Shown here piece by piece: positions 1 to 8,185 of a DNA stretch of 64,000 nt. How positions within the stretch are numbered: the first letter of the stretch is position 1; the number at the start of each line of letters is the position of its first letter. A program made the position numbers and the translations under genes. The stretch is from Streptomyces sp. NRRL S-37 (lineage in GTDB: Bacteria > Actinomycetota > Actinomycetes > Streptomycetales > Streptomycetaceae): positions 1 through 64,000 of the forward strand of contig NZ_JOIZ01000019.1 of NCBI RefSeq assembly GCF_000721605.1. Reading direction: 5' to 3'. Under the pieces are notes generated by a model. The model saw only the letters and a program-made list of their open reading frames with translations, had not been told where the DNA came from and did no database searches.

Positions 1-77
1 CTGGGTTGATAGGCCGGATATGGAAGCACGGTAACGTGTGGAGTTGACCGGTACTAATAGGCCGAGGGCTTGTCCTC
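1..77 (+). rRNA. 23S ribosomal RNA, 3' end only
   Basis: The first bases match the conserved 3' terminus of actinobacterial 23S rRNA: the GGTACTAATAGG stretch at about 50-62, followed by CCGAGGGCTTG. The gene begins before the window. The exact 3' end is estimated from the usual position after the terminal stem. About 100 bp of spacer separates it from the 5S gene, as in Streptomyces rrn operons. Confidence 0.9.
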
Positions 78-179
78 AGTTGCTCGCGTCCACTGTGTTA
101 GTTCTGAGACAACGACCGTTGTCGGCTTTGAGCAGAACAGACAAAAGAAAAGTGTGCTTGTTCGCTCGAAACCATTAGG

Positions 180-295
180 GTTTCGGTGGTCATAGCGTAG
201 GGGAAACGCCCGGTTACATTCCGAACCCGGAAGCTAAGCCTTACAGCGCCGATGGTACTGCAGGGGGGACCCTGTGGGTGCAGTGCCGAAGACAG
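180..295 (+). rRNA. 5S ribosomal RNA, 3' end abnormal
   Basis: Bases 180-278 match Streptomyces 5S rRNA closely: the 5' GTTTCGGTGG arm, the CCGAACCCGGAAGC loop, and the GATGGTACTGC strand with the CCCTGTGGG arm. After 278 the expected 3' strand (loop E return, then the arm that pairs with the 5' end) is missing or reduced to a short GCCGAAGAC segment. A gene with its own Shine-Dalgarno follows at once. The RNA as written could close only a weak helix I. It may be a real truncated copy, or a misjoin, since rRNA repeats are easily misassembled. The end coordinate is approximate. Confidence 0.7.
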
Positions 296-304
296 GAGTC
301 ACCG

Positions 305-1941
305 ATGTCCACCAACTCTCCCGACGACCGACCGGAGCGCGACCAGCGGCGACGGGACAGTGGTGACCGCGATGGCCGGAGCGGCCAGCGCGGGGATCGT
401 GGCGGTTTCCGTCGCGACAACGACCGCGGTGGCCAGACCCGTCGTGAAGGCGGAGACCGCGACCGCGGCGGCTTCCGTCGTGACGACCGTCGCGACGATC
501 GACGAGGCGATGACCGCGAACAGCGCGGTGGCTTCCGCCGTGACGACAATCGTGGTGGCGGGTTCGGGCGTAGGGATGACCGTGACCGTGACCGTGGGCC
601 GCGTCGTGACGACCGCGGTGACCGTCCCGCCTTCCGTCGCGATGACCGGAGGGACGACCGTCCTTCCTTCCGTCGTGACGACCGGGGCGGTGACCGCCCC
701 GCGTTCCGTCGTGACGATCGTGGTGAGCGCTCGTCCTTCCGTCGTGACGACCGCCGTGACGACAATCGTGGTGGCGGGTTCGGGCGTAGGGACGACCGTG
801 ACCGTGACCGTGGGCCGCGTCGTGACGACCGCGGTGACCGTTGACGACCGCCGTGACGACAATCGTGGTGGCGGGTTCGGGCGTAGGGACGACCGTGACC
901 GTGACCGTGGGCCGCGTCGTGACGACCGCGGTGACCGTTGACGACCGCGGTGACCGTAGTGGGTTCCGCCGTGATGACAACCGTGGTGAGCGCGGTGAGC
1001 GTGGCGGGTTCGGCCGGCGTGAGGACAGCCGGGGCGGTGACCGTGGGGGCTTCCGCGGCCGGGACGACCGTGGCGGACGTGGGCCCCGGCGTGACGACCG
1101 AGGCGGGCGGCCCGGTGGGTTCCGCGGCCGGGACGACCGGCACGGTGGCGGGCGTTTCCGTGAGGACCGTGACCGCGACCGCGACCGCGAGCCGATCAAG
1201 CGGCTGCCGATCCCCGAGGACGTCACCGGTGAGGAGATCGACAAGGACGTACGGCAGGAGTTGCAGAGCCTGCCCAAGACGCTCGCGGAGGACGTCGCCA
1301 AGAACCTGGTGATGGTCGCCCGGCTGATCGACGAGGACCCCGAGGGCGCGTACGGCTACTCCAGGGTGGCCCTGCGGCTGGCGTCGCGTGTCGCCGCCGT
1401 ACGGGAGGCCGCCGGGTTCGCCGCGTACGCGAACCAGAAGTACGCCGAGGCGCTCGCCGAGTTCCGGGCCGCGCGGCGGATGACCGGGACCGTGGAGCTG
1501 TGGCCCCTCATGGCCGACTGCGAGCGTGGGCTCGGCCGGCCGGAGAAGGCGCTGGACATGGCCGGTGCGCCCGAGGTGCAGAAGCTGGACAAGGCCGGGC
1601 AGGTCGAGATGCGGCTCGTCGCGGCCGGCGCCCGGCGTGACATGGGGCAGCTGGACGCGGCGATCGTGACGCTGCAGAGCTCCGAGCTGGCGTCCAACTC
1701 GGTCCAGCCGTGGACCGCGCGGCTGCGCTACGCCTACGCCGACGCGCTGCACGCCGCCGGCCGCAGCGACGAGGCACGGGAGTGGTTCGCCAAGGCCGTG
1801 GAGGCCGACCGGGACGGCAGCACGGACGCCTCCGACCGGCTGGCCGAGCTGGACGGCGTGGAGTTCATGGACGCCCTCGACGAGGACCGGACCGAGGACG
1901 AGACCGGCGGCACCGTGAACGAGGACGACGACAAGGACTGA
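305..1941 (+). CDS. RDD-repeat, TPR-like protein (two frameshifts)
   Basis: From ATG 305, with GGAG 8 bases upstream, the reading frame gives a highly charged Arg/Asp/Gly tract of GFRRDD and DRDRG units. It stops at 842-844. Removing one T at about 841 and one at about 938 joins three frames into a single protein of about 544 residues. The C-terminal part (about 1190-1941) is alpha-helical with two to three degenerate TPR-like helical pairs and ends in an acidic tail. Both breaks lie at the same junction of a 97-bp tandem repeat. They may therefore be sequencing or assembly errors, or true slippage. No slippery heptamer suggests programmed frameshifting. Streptomyces carry related TPR proteins with such Arg/Asp-rich heads. 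The function is unknown; nucleic-acid or protein scaffolding is only a guess. Confidence 0.6.
536..938 (+). repeat. 90-97 bp repeats in the RDD region
   Basis: Three near-identical 90-bp copies lie at 536-625, 752-841 and 849-938. Copies 2 and 3 are 97 bp apart, so they form a true tandem unit that is not a multiple of three. Copy 1 differs by a T for C change near 578. Simple GTGACC/CGTGAC motifs fill the space between. The same bases read as Arg/Asp-rich in one frame and Val/Thr-rich in the others. Confidence 0.85.
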
Positions 1942-1970
1942 CGTCCGGGGCACAGCACGGAGCGGACAGG

Positions 1971-2002
1971 AAGGGGCGGGTCTTTGCGGAGACCCGCCCC
2001 TT
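1971..2002. terminator. Bidirectional hairpin terminator
   Basis: Perfect 13-bp arms (1971-1983 and 1990-2002) flank a TTGCGG loop. The hairpin lies between the convergent TPR-like gene and the DUF1015 gene, so it can serve both strands. Confidence 0.8.
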
Positions 2003-2004
2003 CG

Positions 2005-3309
2005 TCATAGGTCGAGCGCGCGCAGGACCAGGCCCGACGCCGGCTTCGGGCCGAACGACGTCGACTTGCGCGGCATCGTGACGCCCTGGCGGGCGAGGTC
2101 GCGGACGACGTCCTCGCGCACCGGGTGCAGCAGGACGGCCGTTCCGCCGTCGCGTTCCGCCTTCTCGACCGTGGCCGCCGTGTCGTGGATGTACGCGATG
2201 TGGGCGGGGGAGTCGGGGACGCGCCAGACGTGGTCGAGGAGCGTGGCGTGCAGGACCGTCGCGTCCAGGGCGCGCCAGGCCGCCGGGCGGTCGGCCGGGA
2301 CGGTGCGGGCCAGCAGCCCCGGATCCGGGCGGTCGACGAGATGGAAGGCGCCGTCCCCGGCGAGGAGGAAGGCGTTGCCCGCCGAGGCCGCCTCGCCCAG
2401 CGCGTCCATCGCCTCGGCGAGCGGCACGTCGAGACGGCGTACGTGGAACAGGCCGTCGAGGGCGGCCAAGGCGTCCGCGACCGGCAGGTCGTGCAGCAGC
2501 CGGTGGATGGCGCGCACCCGCAGGGGATAGCGGGCCGTGTCGACCAGGAGGACCAGGCCGTGGTCCCAGGGACCGGGGGAGGGGTGCTCCGCGCGGAGAC
2601 GGCGGTAGGTCGCCCAGCGGTGGTGGCCGTCGGCGATGAGCGCCTGGTGCCCGGCGAGTTCCTCCTGGACCGCGGCCAGGTCGGCGGGGTCGGTGACGGA
2701 CCACAGCCGGTGGTGGAAACCGTCCTCCGTGGTGGTCGCCAGCAGGGGCGATCGTGCGGCTGTGTGTTCGATCAGGTCGGCCGTGACGGTCGCTTCGCCG
2801 CCGCCAGTGCCGCCGTCGCCTCGGTAGGTGAGCAGCAGGGGTTCCAGGTTCGCGGAGGTGGCCCGCATCAGGTCCGCGCGGTCGGCGACGATGTGCGGCA
2901 TGACGTCCTCGTGCGGCAGGACCAGCCGTTCGCCGGGGTCGGAGACGCGCAGCGCGCCGATGATGCCGCGCTGCACCATGCCGTCGCCGTCGCGCTGCTC
3001 GTAGACGTACAGGCCCGGTTCCGGGTCGGCGGTCAGGACCCCCTCCGCGCGCCAGCGGCGCAGCGTGTCGGCGGCCTGGGCGTTGCGCGCCTCGGGCGTG
3101 CCGGCCTCGGGGAGGATCAGCCGGACGATGTTGTGCGGGTCGGCGGACTGGAGGTGGTGCAGGCCGTCGGGGCGGACGACGACGTCGTACGGCGGGGATG
3201 TCACGGCGGCCAGGCTGCCGACCCGGTCCGGGTCGTAACGAAGGCCTCGGAACGGGGTGAGTTCCAGGCCCCGGGGCGCCTTTGCCGTCGAGTGACCTGC
3301 AGTGTTCAT
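2005..3309 (-). CDS. DUF1015 family protein
   Basis: This 434-residue protein matches the length and layout of the DUF1015 family, conserved proteins of unknown biochemical role. The N-terminus carries the typical PFRGLRYDP and SPPYDV segments (about residues 19-45). Further in are the family signatures LIADGHHRWATY (about residues 230-241) and a C-terminal VRDLARQGVTMPRKSTSF stretch. No signal peptide or membrane segment is visible, so it is probably cytosolic. Its start lies about 70 bp from the divergent HAD gene. ATG 3309 is chosen because conservation begins near it. The family has been linked loosely to serine metabolism and phosphatase-like roles, which the sequence cannot confirm. Confidence 0.85.
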   Translation of the reverse strand: MNTAGHSTAKAPRGLELTPFRGLRYDPDRVGSLAAVTSPPYDVVVRPDGLHHLQSADPHNIVRLILPEAGTPEARNAQAADTLRRWRAEGVLTADPEPGLYVYEQRDGDGMVQRGIIGALRVSDPGERLVLPHEDVMPHIVADRADLMRATSANLEPLLLTYRGDGGTGGGEATVTADLIEHTAARSPLLATTTEDGFHHRLWSVTDPADLAAVQEELAGHQALIADGHHRWATYRRLRAEHPSPGPWDHGLVLLVDTARYPLRVRAIHRLLHDLPVADALAALDGLFHVRRLDVPLAEAMDALGEAASAGNAFLLAGDGAFHLVDRPDPGLLARTVPADRPAAWRALDATVLHATLLDHVWRVPDSPAHIAYIHDTAATVEKAERDGGTAVLLHPVREDVVRDLARQGVTMPRKSTSFGPKPASGLVLRALDL

Positions 3310-3380
3310 CCCGGCATCGTACGGGTGTCGGTGGCATGGGGGATGATCGGGGGAAAGCCGTCGAACGAGGAGCGATGCGA

Positions 3381-4409
3381 ATGAGCCGGAGCGTCAGGAC
3401 GAGGCCCGAGGGCAGTGGGCAGGCCCTGAGCGAGGCGTACGACACGGCGCTGCTCGACCTCGACGGTGTGGTGTACGCGGGCGGGAACGCGATCGTCCAC
3501 GCGGTCGAGTCGCTGGTCACCGCCCGCGAGGGCGGTATGCGTCTCGCCTACGTGACCAACAACGCCCTGCGCACCCCGGACGTGGTGGCCGCCCATCTGA
3601 CCGAGCTGGGGATACCGGCGGAGGCCGGCGACGTCATCACCTCCGCGCAGGCGGTCGCGCGGCTGGTCGCCGAGCAGGTGCCGCAGGGCGCCCGGGTGCT
3701 GGTGATCGGCGGCGAGGGGCTGCGGGTGGCGCTGCGGGAGCGGGGGCTCGTGCCGGTGGAGTCGGCGGACGACGATCCGGTGGCGGTCGTCCAGGGATAC
3801 GGCGGGCCCGAGCTGACGTGGGGGAGGTTCGCCGAGGCGTCGTACGCCGTGGCGCGCGGGCTGCCGTGGTTCGCGTCCAACACCGACCTGACGATTCCCG
3901 GCGGCCGGGGCATCGCCCCGGGCAACGGCGCGGCGGTGGAGGTCGTACGGATCGCCACGGGTGCCGAGCCGCAGGTCGCGGGCAAGCCGCTGCCGCCGAT
4001 GCACCGGGAGACGATCCTGCGGACGGGCGCCGAGCGGCCGCTGGTGGTGGGGGACCGGCTGGACACGGACATCGAGGGCGCGTTCAACGGCGAGGTCGAC
4101 TCGCTGCTGGTGCTGACCGGTGTGACGGACGGCGCGCGGCTGCTCGCCGCGCCGCCGCGGCACCGGCCGACGTATGTCGACGCCGATCTGCGCGGGATGC
4201 TCACCGGGCAGCCGGAGGTCATCGGGGCGGGCGACGGGTTCCGGTGCGGTGGCTGGACGGCGACGGCCGGGGCCGGGGAGCTGGAGCTGGAGGGCGACGG
4301 CGGCGCGCTGGACGGGTTGCGCGCGCTGTGCGCGGCGGCGTGGACGGCGGCCGGGGACGGCGCGTGCGAGCTGGACGGCGGGAAGGCGCTGGCCCGGCTG
4401 GGGCTGTGA
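3381..4409 (+). CDS. HAD-IIA family sugar-phosphatase-like hydrolase
   Basis: A haloacid dehalogenase-type phosphatase of subfamily IIA (NagD/phosphoglycolate phosphatase group), 342 residues. Motif I is LLDLDGVVY with nucleophile Asp26 and Asp28. Motif II is the TNN at 59-61, followed by a cap domain, an AGKP lysine motif, and the VVGDRLDTDIEGA motif that binds Mg. The substrate cannot be read from sequence; small phosphometabolites such as 4-nitrophenyl phosphate-type substrates or sugar phosphates are typical. ATG 3381 is preferred over ATG 3375 because the GAGGAG at 3367-3372 lies 8 bases from it but only 2 from the other. The C-terminal 80 residues are an actinobacterial extension. Confidence 0.85.
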   Translation: MSRSVRTRPEGSGQALSEAYDTALLDLDGVVYAGGNAIVHAVESLVTAREGGMRLAYVTNNALRTPDVVAAHLTELGIPAEAGDVITSAQAVARLVAEQVPQGARVLVIGGEGLRVALRERGLVPVESADDDPVAVVQGYGGPELTWGRFAEASYAVARGLPWFASNTDLTIPGGRGIAPGNGAAVEVVRIATGAEPQVAGKPLPPMHRETILRTGAERPLVVGDRLDTDIEGAFNGEVDSLLVLTGVTDGARLLAAPPRHRPTYVDADLRGMLTGQPEVIGAGDGFRCGGWTATAGAGELELEGDGGALDGLRALCAAAWTAAGDGACELDGGKALARLGL

Positions 4410-4455
4410 GAGCCCCGTTTTCCCTCTTGGGATGCCGCTGTCGCATCCCGTCGCA

Positions 4456-4503
4456 GGACACCGAGGGGAGCGATTCGCCAGGCGGCGCACCGCGGATGCG
4501 CCG
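4456..4503. repeat. Intergenic repeat, copy 1
   Basis: This 48-bp stretch matches 39710-39757 at 41 of 48 positions without gaps, beginning GGACACCGAGGGG and ending ATGCGCCG. Its right end can pair imperfectly with 4438-4448, so it may act as terminator for the HAD gene. It lies just upstream of the iron transporter promoter. Confidence 0.65.
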
Positions 4504-4547
4504 ACAGTATTCACCCGGGGGCCGGGCCTCGGGATCATGATCGATTA

Positions 4548-4566
4548 GGAGGGTAGGCTAACCTAA
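4548..4566. promoter_or_regulatory. Iron box (DmdR/IdeR-type operator)
   Basis: The 19-mer agrees with the DmdR/IdeR/DtxR consensus TTAGGTTAGGCTAACCTAA at 16 positions, including the whole right half. It ends four bases before the GTG start of the iron permease and overlaps the AGGAGGG ribosome-binding region. Iron-loaded DmdR bound here would block transcription of the transporter operon. Confidence 0.85.
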
Positions 4567-4570
4567 CCGC

Positions 4571-5614
4571 GTGTTGGTCGAGAGTCCCCCCGAACAGCGC
4601 GCGGAGACCGCCCCCGCGCCCCCGAACCGCCGGGCGATACGCGTCCTCGGGCTGCTCCTCTCCGTCGTGATCCTGGTGCTCGTCGCGCTGGCGAGCATCG
4701 CGATCGGGGCGAAGGAGCTGTCCCTGGAGCAGGTCTGGCACGGCCTGTTCGAGGACTCGGGCACCTACGGCGACATCGTCGTGGCCGACAGACTGTCACG
4801 CACCGTCCTCGGAGTACTCGCGGGCGCCGCGCTCGGCCTGGCGGGATCGGTTCTTCAGGCTCTCACCCGCAACCCGCTGGCCGATCCCGGACTGCTCGGC
4901 CTCAACGCGGGCGCGTCCGCCGCCGTCGTCACCGCCATCACCTTCTTCGGCGTCACCTCGCTGTCCGGATACGTGTGGTTCGCCTTCTTCGGGGCGGCGG
5001 CCGTCGGCGCGCTGGTGTGGTTCCTCGGCGGCAGCCGGGGCGCGACGCCGGTGCGGCTGGTGCTCGCCGGTACGGCCATCAGCGCGGCGCTGTACGGCTA
5101 CCTCCAGGCCGTCATGATCCTCGACGACGCGGCGCTCGGCAGGATGCGTTTCTGGACGGTGGGTTCGCTGGCCTCGGGGACCGACTCGACCGTCGTCCAG
5201 GTGCTGCCGTTCCTGCTCGCCGGCTCCCTCCTGGCGCTGGCGCTCGCCCGGCCGCTCAACGCCATGGCCATGGGCGACGACACCGCCAAGGCGCTCGGCG
5301 CCAACCTCAACCGCACCCGCGCGCTGTCCATGCTCGCCGCGACCGTGCTGTGCGGGGCCGCGACCGCCGCCTGCGGGCCGATCGTCTTCGTCGGCCTGAT
5401 GGTGCCGCACATCGTGCGCTCCTTCACCGGACCCGACCTGCGCTGGATCCTGCCGTACGCCGCGGTCCTGTCGCCCGTGCTGCTGCTCGGCGCCGACGTC
5501 ATCGGCCGGATCGTGGCCCGGCCCGCCGAACTCCAGGTCGGCATCGTCACCGCGATCCTCGGCGGCCCGGTCTTCATCTTTCTCGTACGACGGCGGAGGA
5601 CGGCCCAGCTGTGA
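4571..5614 (+). CDS. Iron-siderophore ABC transporter permease (FecCD family)
   Basis: A polytopic inner-membrane permease of the BtuC/FecCD/FhuB family, 347 residues, with about nine to ten hydrophobic helices. A short basic/Pro-rich N-terminus precedes the first helix at about residues 24-46. The family-typical segments LTRNPLADPGLLGLNAGAS, MGDDTAKALGANL (the coupling loop to the ATPase) and GPIVFVGLMVPHI are present. With the next permease it forms the channel for ferric siderophores. GTG 4571 follows an iron box directly, so the operon is expected to be induced by iron starvation. It overlaps the next gene by four bases (GTGA). No substrate-binding lipoprotein is encoded nearby, so that partner must lie elsewhere. 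Confidence 0.92.
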   Translation: MLVESPPEQRAETAPAPPNRRAIRVLGLLLSVVILVLVALASIAIGAKELSLEQVWHGLFEDSGTYGDIVVADRLSRTVLGVLAGAALGLAGSVLQALTRNPLADPGLLGLNAGASAAVVTAITFFGVTSLSGYVWFAFFGAAAVGALVWFLGGSRGATPVRLVLAGTAISAALYGYLQAVMILDDAALGRMRFWTVGSLASGTDSTVVQVLPFLLAGSLLALALARPLNAMAMGDDTAKALGANLNRTRALSMLAATVLCGAATAACGPIVFVGLMVPHIVRSFTGPDLRWILPYAAVLSPVLLLGADVIGRIVARPAELQVGIVTAILGGPVFIFLVRRRRTAQL

Positions 5615-6648
5615 AGACCAACCGCGCGGTGCGCACTCCCGGCGGCCTCTCGGTCCGGCTGGACGTGCGCGCCCTCACCGTCACCGTCCTGCTGCTGCTC
5701 GCGGCGCTCACCGCGAGCGTGGTGCTGATCGGCACCGGCGACTTCCCGATCCCCGCCGCCGACGTGCTCAGGACGCTCGTCGGCGAGGGGAATCCCGGCC
5801 AGGAGTTCATCGTCAACGAACTCAGGCTGCCCCGGGTCCTGGTCGGGCTGCTCGTCGGCGCCTCCCTCGGGCTCGGCGGCGCGCTGTTCCAGTCCGTCTC
5901 CCGCAACCCGCTGGGCAGCCCGGACGTGCTCGGCCTCGGGCAGGGGGCGACGGCCGGCGCCCTCACGGTGATCGTGCTGTTCTCCGGGACCGCGGGCCAG
6001 GTCGCCCTCGGCGCGCTCGCCGGCGGACTGGTGACCGGGTTCGCCATCTACGCGCTCGCCTGGAAGCGGGGCGTGCACGGATACCGGCTGGTCCTGGTCG
6101 GCATCGGCGTCTCGGCGGTCGTCACGGCGGTCAACGGCTACCTGCTCACCAGATCCGACATCGTCGACGCGGCCCGCGCGGTCGTCTGGATGACCGGATC
6201 CCTCGACGGCCGGGACTGGGACCAGGTCTGGCCGCTGCTCGCCCTGTGCGCCGTCCTCGTACCGCTCGTCCTCGCCAACGCGCGCGGCCTGCGGATGCTG
6301 GAGATGGGCGACGACGTCTCGTACGCCCTCGGCGTGCGCGTGGAGCGCGTACGGCTGCTGCTGATGCTGTCGGCCGTGCTGCTCACCGCGTCCGCGACCG
6401 CCGCCGCCGGACCGGTCAGCTTCGTCGCGCTCACCGCGCCCCAGCTCGCCCGGCGGATGACCCGTGCGCCCGGCCCCAACCTGGCCGCGTCGCTGTGCAT
6501 GGGCGCCGCCCTCCTGGTCACCGCCGACTGGGTGTCGCAGCGGGCGTTCGGCGCCGAGCAGCTGCCCGTGGGCGTGGTCACCGGCGTGCTCGGCGGTGTC
6601 TACCTGCTGTGGCTGCTGGTCACCGAGCGCAGGGCGGGCCGGATATGA
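5611..6648 (+). CDS. Iron-siderophore ABC transporter permease (FecCD family), second subunit
   Basis: The second FecCD-type permease, 345 residues, probably pairs with the preceding one as a heterodimer in the membrane. Visible family segments are SRNPLGSPDVLGLGQGA, the ATPase-coupling MGDDVSYALGVRVERVR loop, and GPVSFVALTAPQLARR. The GTG start at 5611 overlaps the stop of the first permease (GTGA), and the 3' end overlaps an ATG at 6645 by four bases (ATGA). Translation of the three genes is therefore likely coupled. It is covered by the iron box at 4548-4566. Confidence 0.92.
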   Translation: MKTNRAVRTPGGLSVRLDVRALTVTVLLLLAALTASVVLIGTGDFPIPAADVLRTLVGEGNPGQEFIVNELRLPRVLVGLLVGASLGLGGALFQSVSRNPLGSPDVLGLGQGATAGALTVIVLFSGTAGQVALGALAGGLVTGFAIYALAWKRGVHGYRLVLVGIGVSAVVTAVNGYLLTRSDIVDAARAVVWMTGSLDGRDWDQVWPLLALCAVLVPLVLANARGLRMLEMGDDVSYALGVRVERVRLLLMLSAVLLTASATAAAGPVSFVALTAPQLARRMTRAPGPNLAASLCMGAALLVTADWVSQRAFGAEQLPVGVVTGVLGGVYLLWLLVTERRAGRI

Positions 6649-6689
6649 GCGCCACCACCAGCAGCGGGACGAACCACCGAAGGAGCACC

Positions 6690-7520
6690 GTGAACCGACT
6701 GTCCGCCGAGAACGTCACCCTGGCCTACGACCAGCGGGTCATCGCCGAACAGCTGTCGGTGGAGATACCGGACAACTCCTTCACCGTGATCGTCGGCCCC
6801 AACGCGTGCGGCAAGTCGACGCTGCTGCGGGCACTGTCGAGAATGCTCAAGCCGAGCGAGGGGCGCGTGCTGCTCGACGGGCAGGTCATCCAGTCGATGC
6901 CGGCCAAGAAGGTCGCCCGCACCCTCGGCCTGCTGCCCCAGTCGTCCATCGCGCCCGACGGCATCACCGTCGGCGACCTGGTGGGCCGCGGCCGCTACCC
7001 GCACCAGGGCCTGCTGCGCCAGTGGTCCGCCGAGGACGAGCGCGTCGTCCAGGAGTCGATGGCCCGCACCGGCGTCGCCGAGCTCGCGGAACGCTACGTC
7101 GACGAACTCTCCGGCGGTCAGCGCCAGCGCGTGTGGATCGCCATGGCGCTGGCCCAGCAGACCCCGCTGCTGCTGCTCGACGAGCCGACCACGTTCCTCG
7201 ACATCCAGCACCAGATCGACGTGCTCGACCTCTGCGCGGACCTGCACGAGGAGCAGGGACGCACCCTCGTCGCCGTCCTCCACGACCTCAACCACGCGGC
7301 CCGGTACGCCACCCACCTCATCGCCCTGCGCGGGGGGAAGGTCATCGCCCAGGGCGCCCCGAAGGACATCGTCACCGCCGGTCTGGTCGAGGAGGTCTTC
7401 GGGCTGCGCTGCCAGGTCATCGACGATCCCGAGACGGGCACCCCGCTGGTGGTGCCGGCGGCCCGCACCGCGCGGGCGAAGGACCCGGCACGGAAGGCGG
7501 TCGCTACAGAAGCTTCCTGA
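6690..7520 (+). CDS. Iron-siderophore ABC transporter ATP-binding protein (FecE family)
   Basis: A cytoplasmic ATPase of the FepC/FecE type, 276 residues, which powers the two permeases. The Walker A motif GPNACGKS lies at residues 36-43, followed by a Q-loop (LLPQSS), the signature LSGGQRQR, Walker B LLLLDEPT and the switch His in VLHDLNHAARY. GTG 6690 is preferred because AAGGAG (6680-6685) sits just upstream and family homology begins there. An in-frame ATG at 6645 overlaps the permease stop (ATGA) and would add 15 residues, so it remains possible. The 3' end overlaps the convergent SCP2 gene by 17 bases. Confidence 0.92.
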   Translation: MNRLSAENVTLAYDQRVIAEQLSVEIPDNSFTVIVGPNACGKSTLLRALSRMLKPSEGRVLLDGQVIQSMPAKKVARTLGLLPQSSIAPDGITVGDLVGRGRYPHQGLLRQWSAEDERVVQESMARTGVAELAERYVDELSGGQRQRVWIAMALAQQTPLLLLDEPTTFLDIQHQIDVLDLCADLHEEQGRTLVAVLHDLNHAARYATHLIALRGGKVIAQGAPKDIVTAGLVEEVFGLRCQVIDDPETGTPLVVPAARTARAKDPARKAVATEAS

Positions 7521-7851
7521 GGTGGAACAGGTCGCGCAGCCCCGCCTCGAGCCGTACCCGGCCCGACCCCCAGGCCCTGGCGAAGTGCAGTTCACCGTCG
7601 ACCAGGGCCAGCAGGTCGTCGCCCGTCATCGCGAGCCGTATCTGCGCCCTCTCGCGCGGCGGGCCGGGGAACGTCTCGTGCACCTCGATCCGGCCGCCGG
7701 TGAGCCGGCCGGCGAAGGTCACGTCCAGATCGGTGATGTGGCAGCTGACCGAACGGTCCATCGCCAGGGCCGCGCGGACGTCCCCCTCGGCGCTCGCCAT
7801 GCTGTCCGAAAACGTGTCGAGTGCGGTACGGCACTCCTCGATCGTGGCCAT
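7504..7851 (-). CDS. SCP2 sterol-binding domain protein
   Basis: A small cytosolic protein of 115 residues made of a single SCP2-like domain. It has an N-terminal helix (ATIEECRTALDTF), then the beta-strand/helix pattern including LDVTFAGRL, RLAMTGDDLLALVDGEL and a closing amphipathic helix. Streptomyces genomes carry such proteins next to tlyA/nadK. Lipid or hydrophobic-ligand binding is the known property of the fold, but the ligand here is unknown. ATG 7851 is chosen because homology starts there; the open frame upstream is only GC-rich read-through. It is divergent from the next small gene (43 bp gap) and convergent with the iron ATPase gene. Confidence 0.8.
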   Translation of the reverse strand: MATIEECRTALDTFSDSMASAEGDVRAALAMDRSVSCHITDLDVTFAGRLTGGRIEVHETFPGPPRERAQIRLAMTGDDLLALVDGELHFARAWGSGRVRLEAGLRDLFHLRKLL

Positions 7852-7893
7852 CGCGGACGACGGTACCGCAGCCGTTCGCGGTAGCGTCGGGGC

Positions 7894-8178
7894 ATGAACG
7901 ACACAGTGCCGGAGCCGGAGCCCGGGCAGGCGCCGCCCCAGGACGACGGTCCCGCCGCCCCCGCACCCCTGGACGTGCCGCGCACCCCCACCGGGCATCC
8001 CGGCATCGACGCCCACGTGGCGCGGCTGGCCGACGCCGACCACCTCGCCACGGACGGCCACGCCGAGGTGTACGAGGATGTACACCGGGGGCTGCGCGAC
8101 GCGCTCACCGCGCTCGACGCCCGCCCGGGACCCCCGGGACCTCCGGGGCCCTCACCGGCACACGAACACAGGAGCTGA
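7894..8178 (+). CDS. Small conserved actinobacterial protein, unknown function
   Basis: A 94-residue acidic protein with a Pro-rich N-terminus (about residues 1-35) and a helical core containing GHPGIDAHVARLADAD and EVYEDVHRGLRDALTALD, then a Pro/Gly-rich tail. No signal or membrane segment is visible. It is seven bases upstream of tlyA and likely co-transcribed with tlyA-nadK-recN. Homologous short proteins occupy this place in Streptomyces. I cannot name a function. Confidence 0.7.
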   Translation: MNDTVPEPEPGQAPPQDDGPAAPAPLDVPRTPTGHPGIDAHVARLADADHLATDGHAEVYEDVHRGLRDALTALDARPGPPGPPGPSPAHEHRS

Positions 8179-8185
8179 ACCGAAC

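Noticed and set aside
841..941. Programmed ribosomal frameshift in the RDD gene
   Set aside because: There is no slippery heptamer or pause structure specific to the break; both breaks are at copies of the same repeat junction, which suits slippage or error better.
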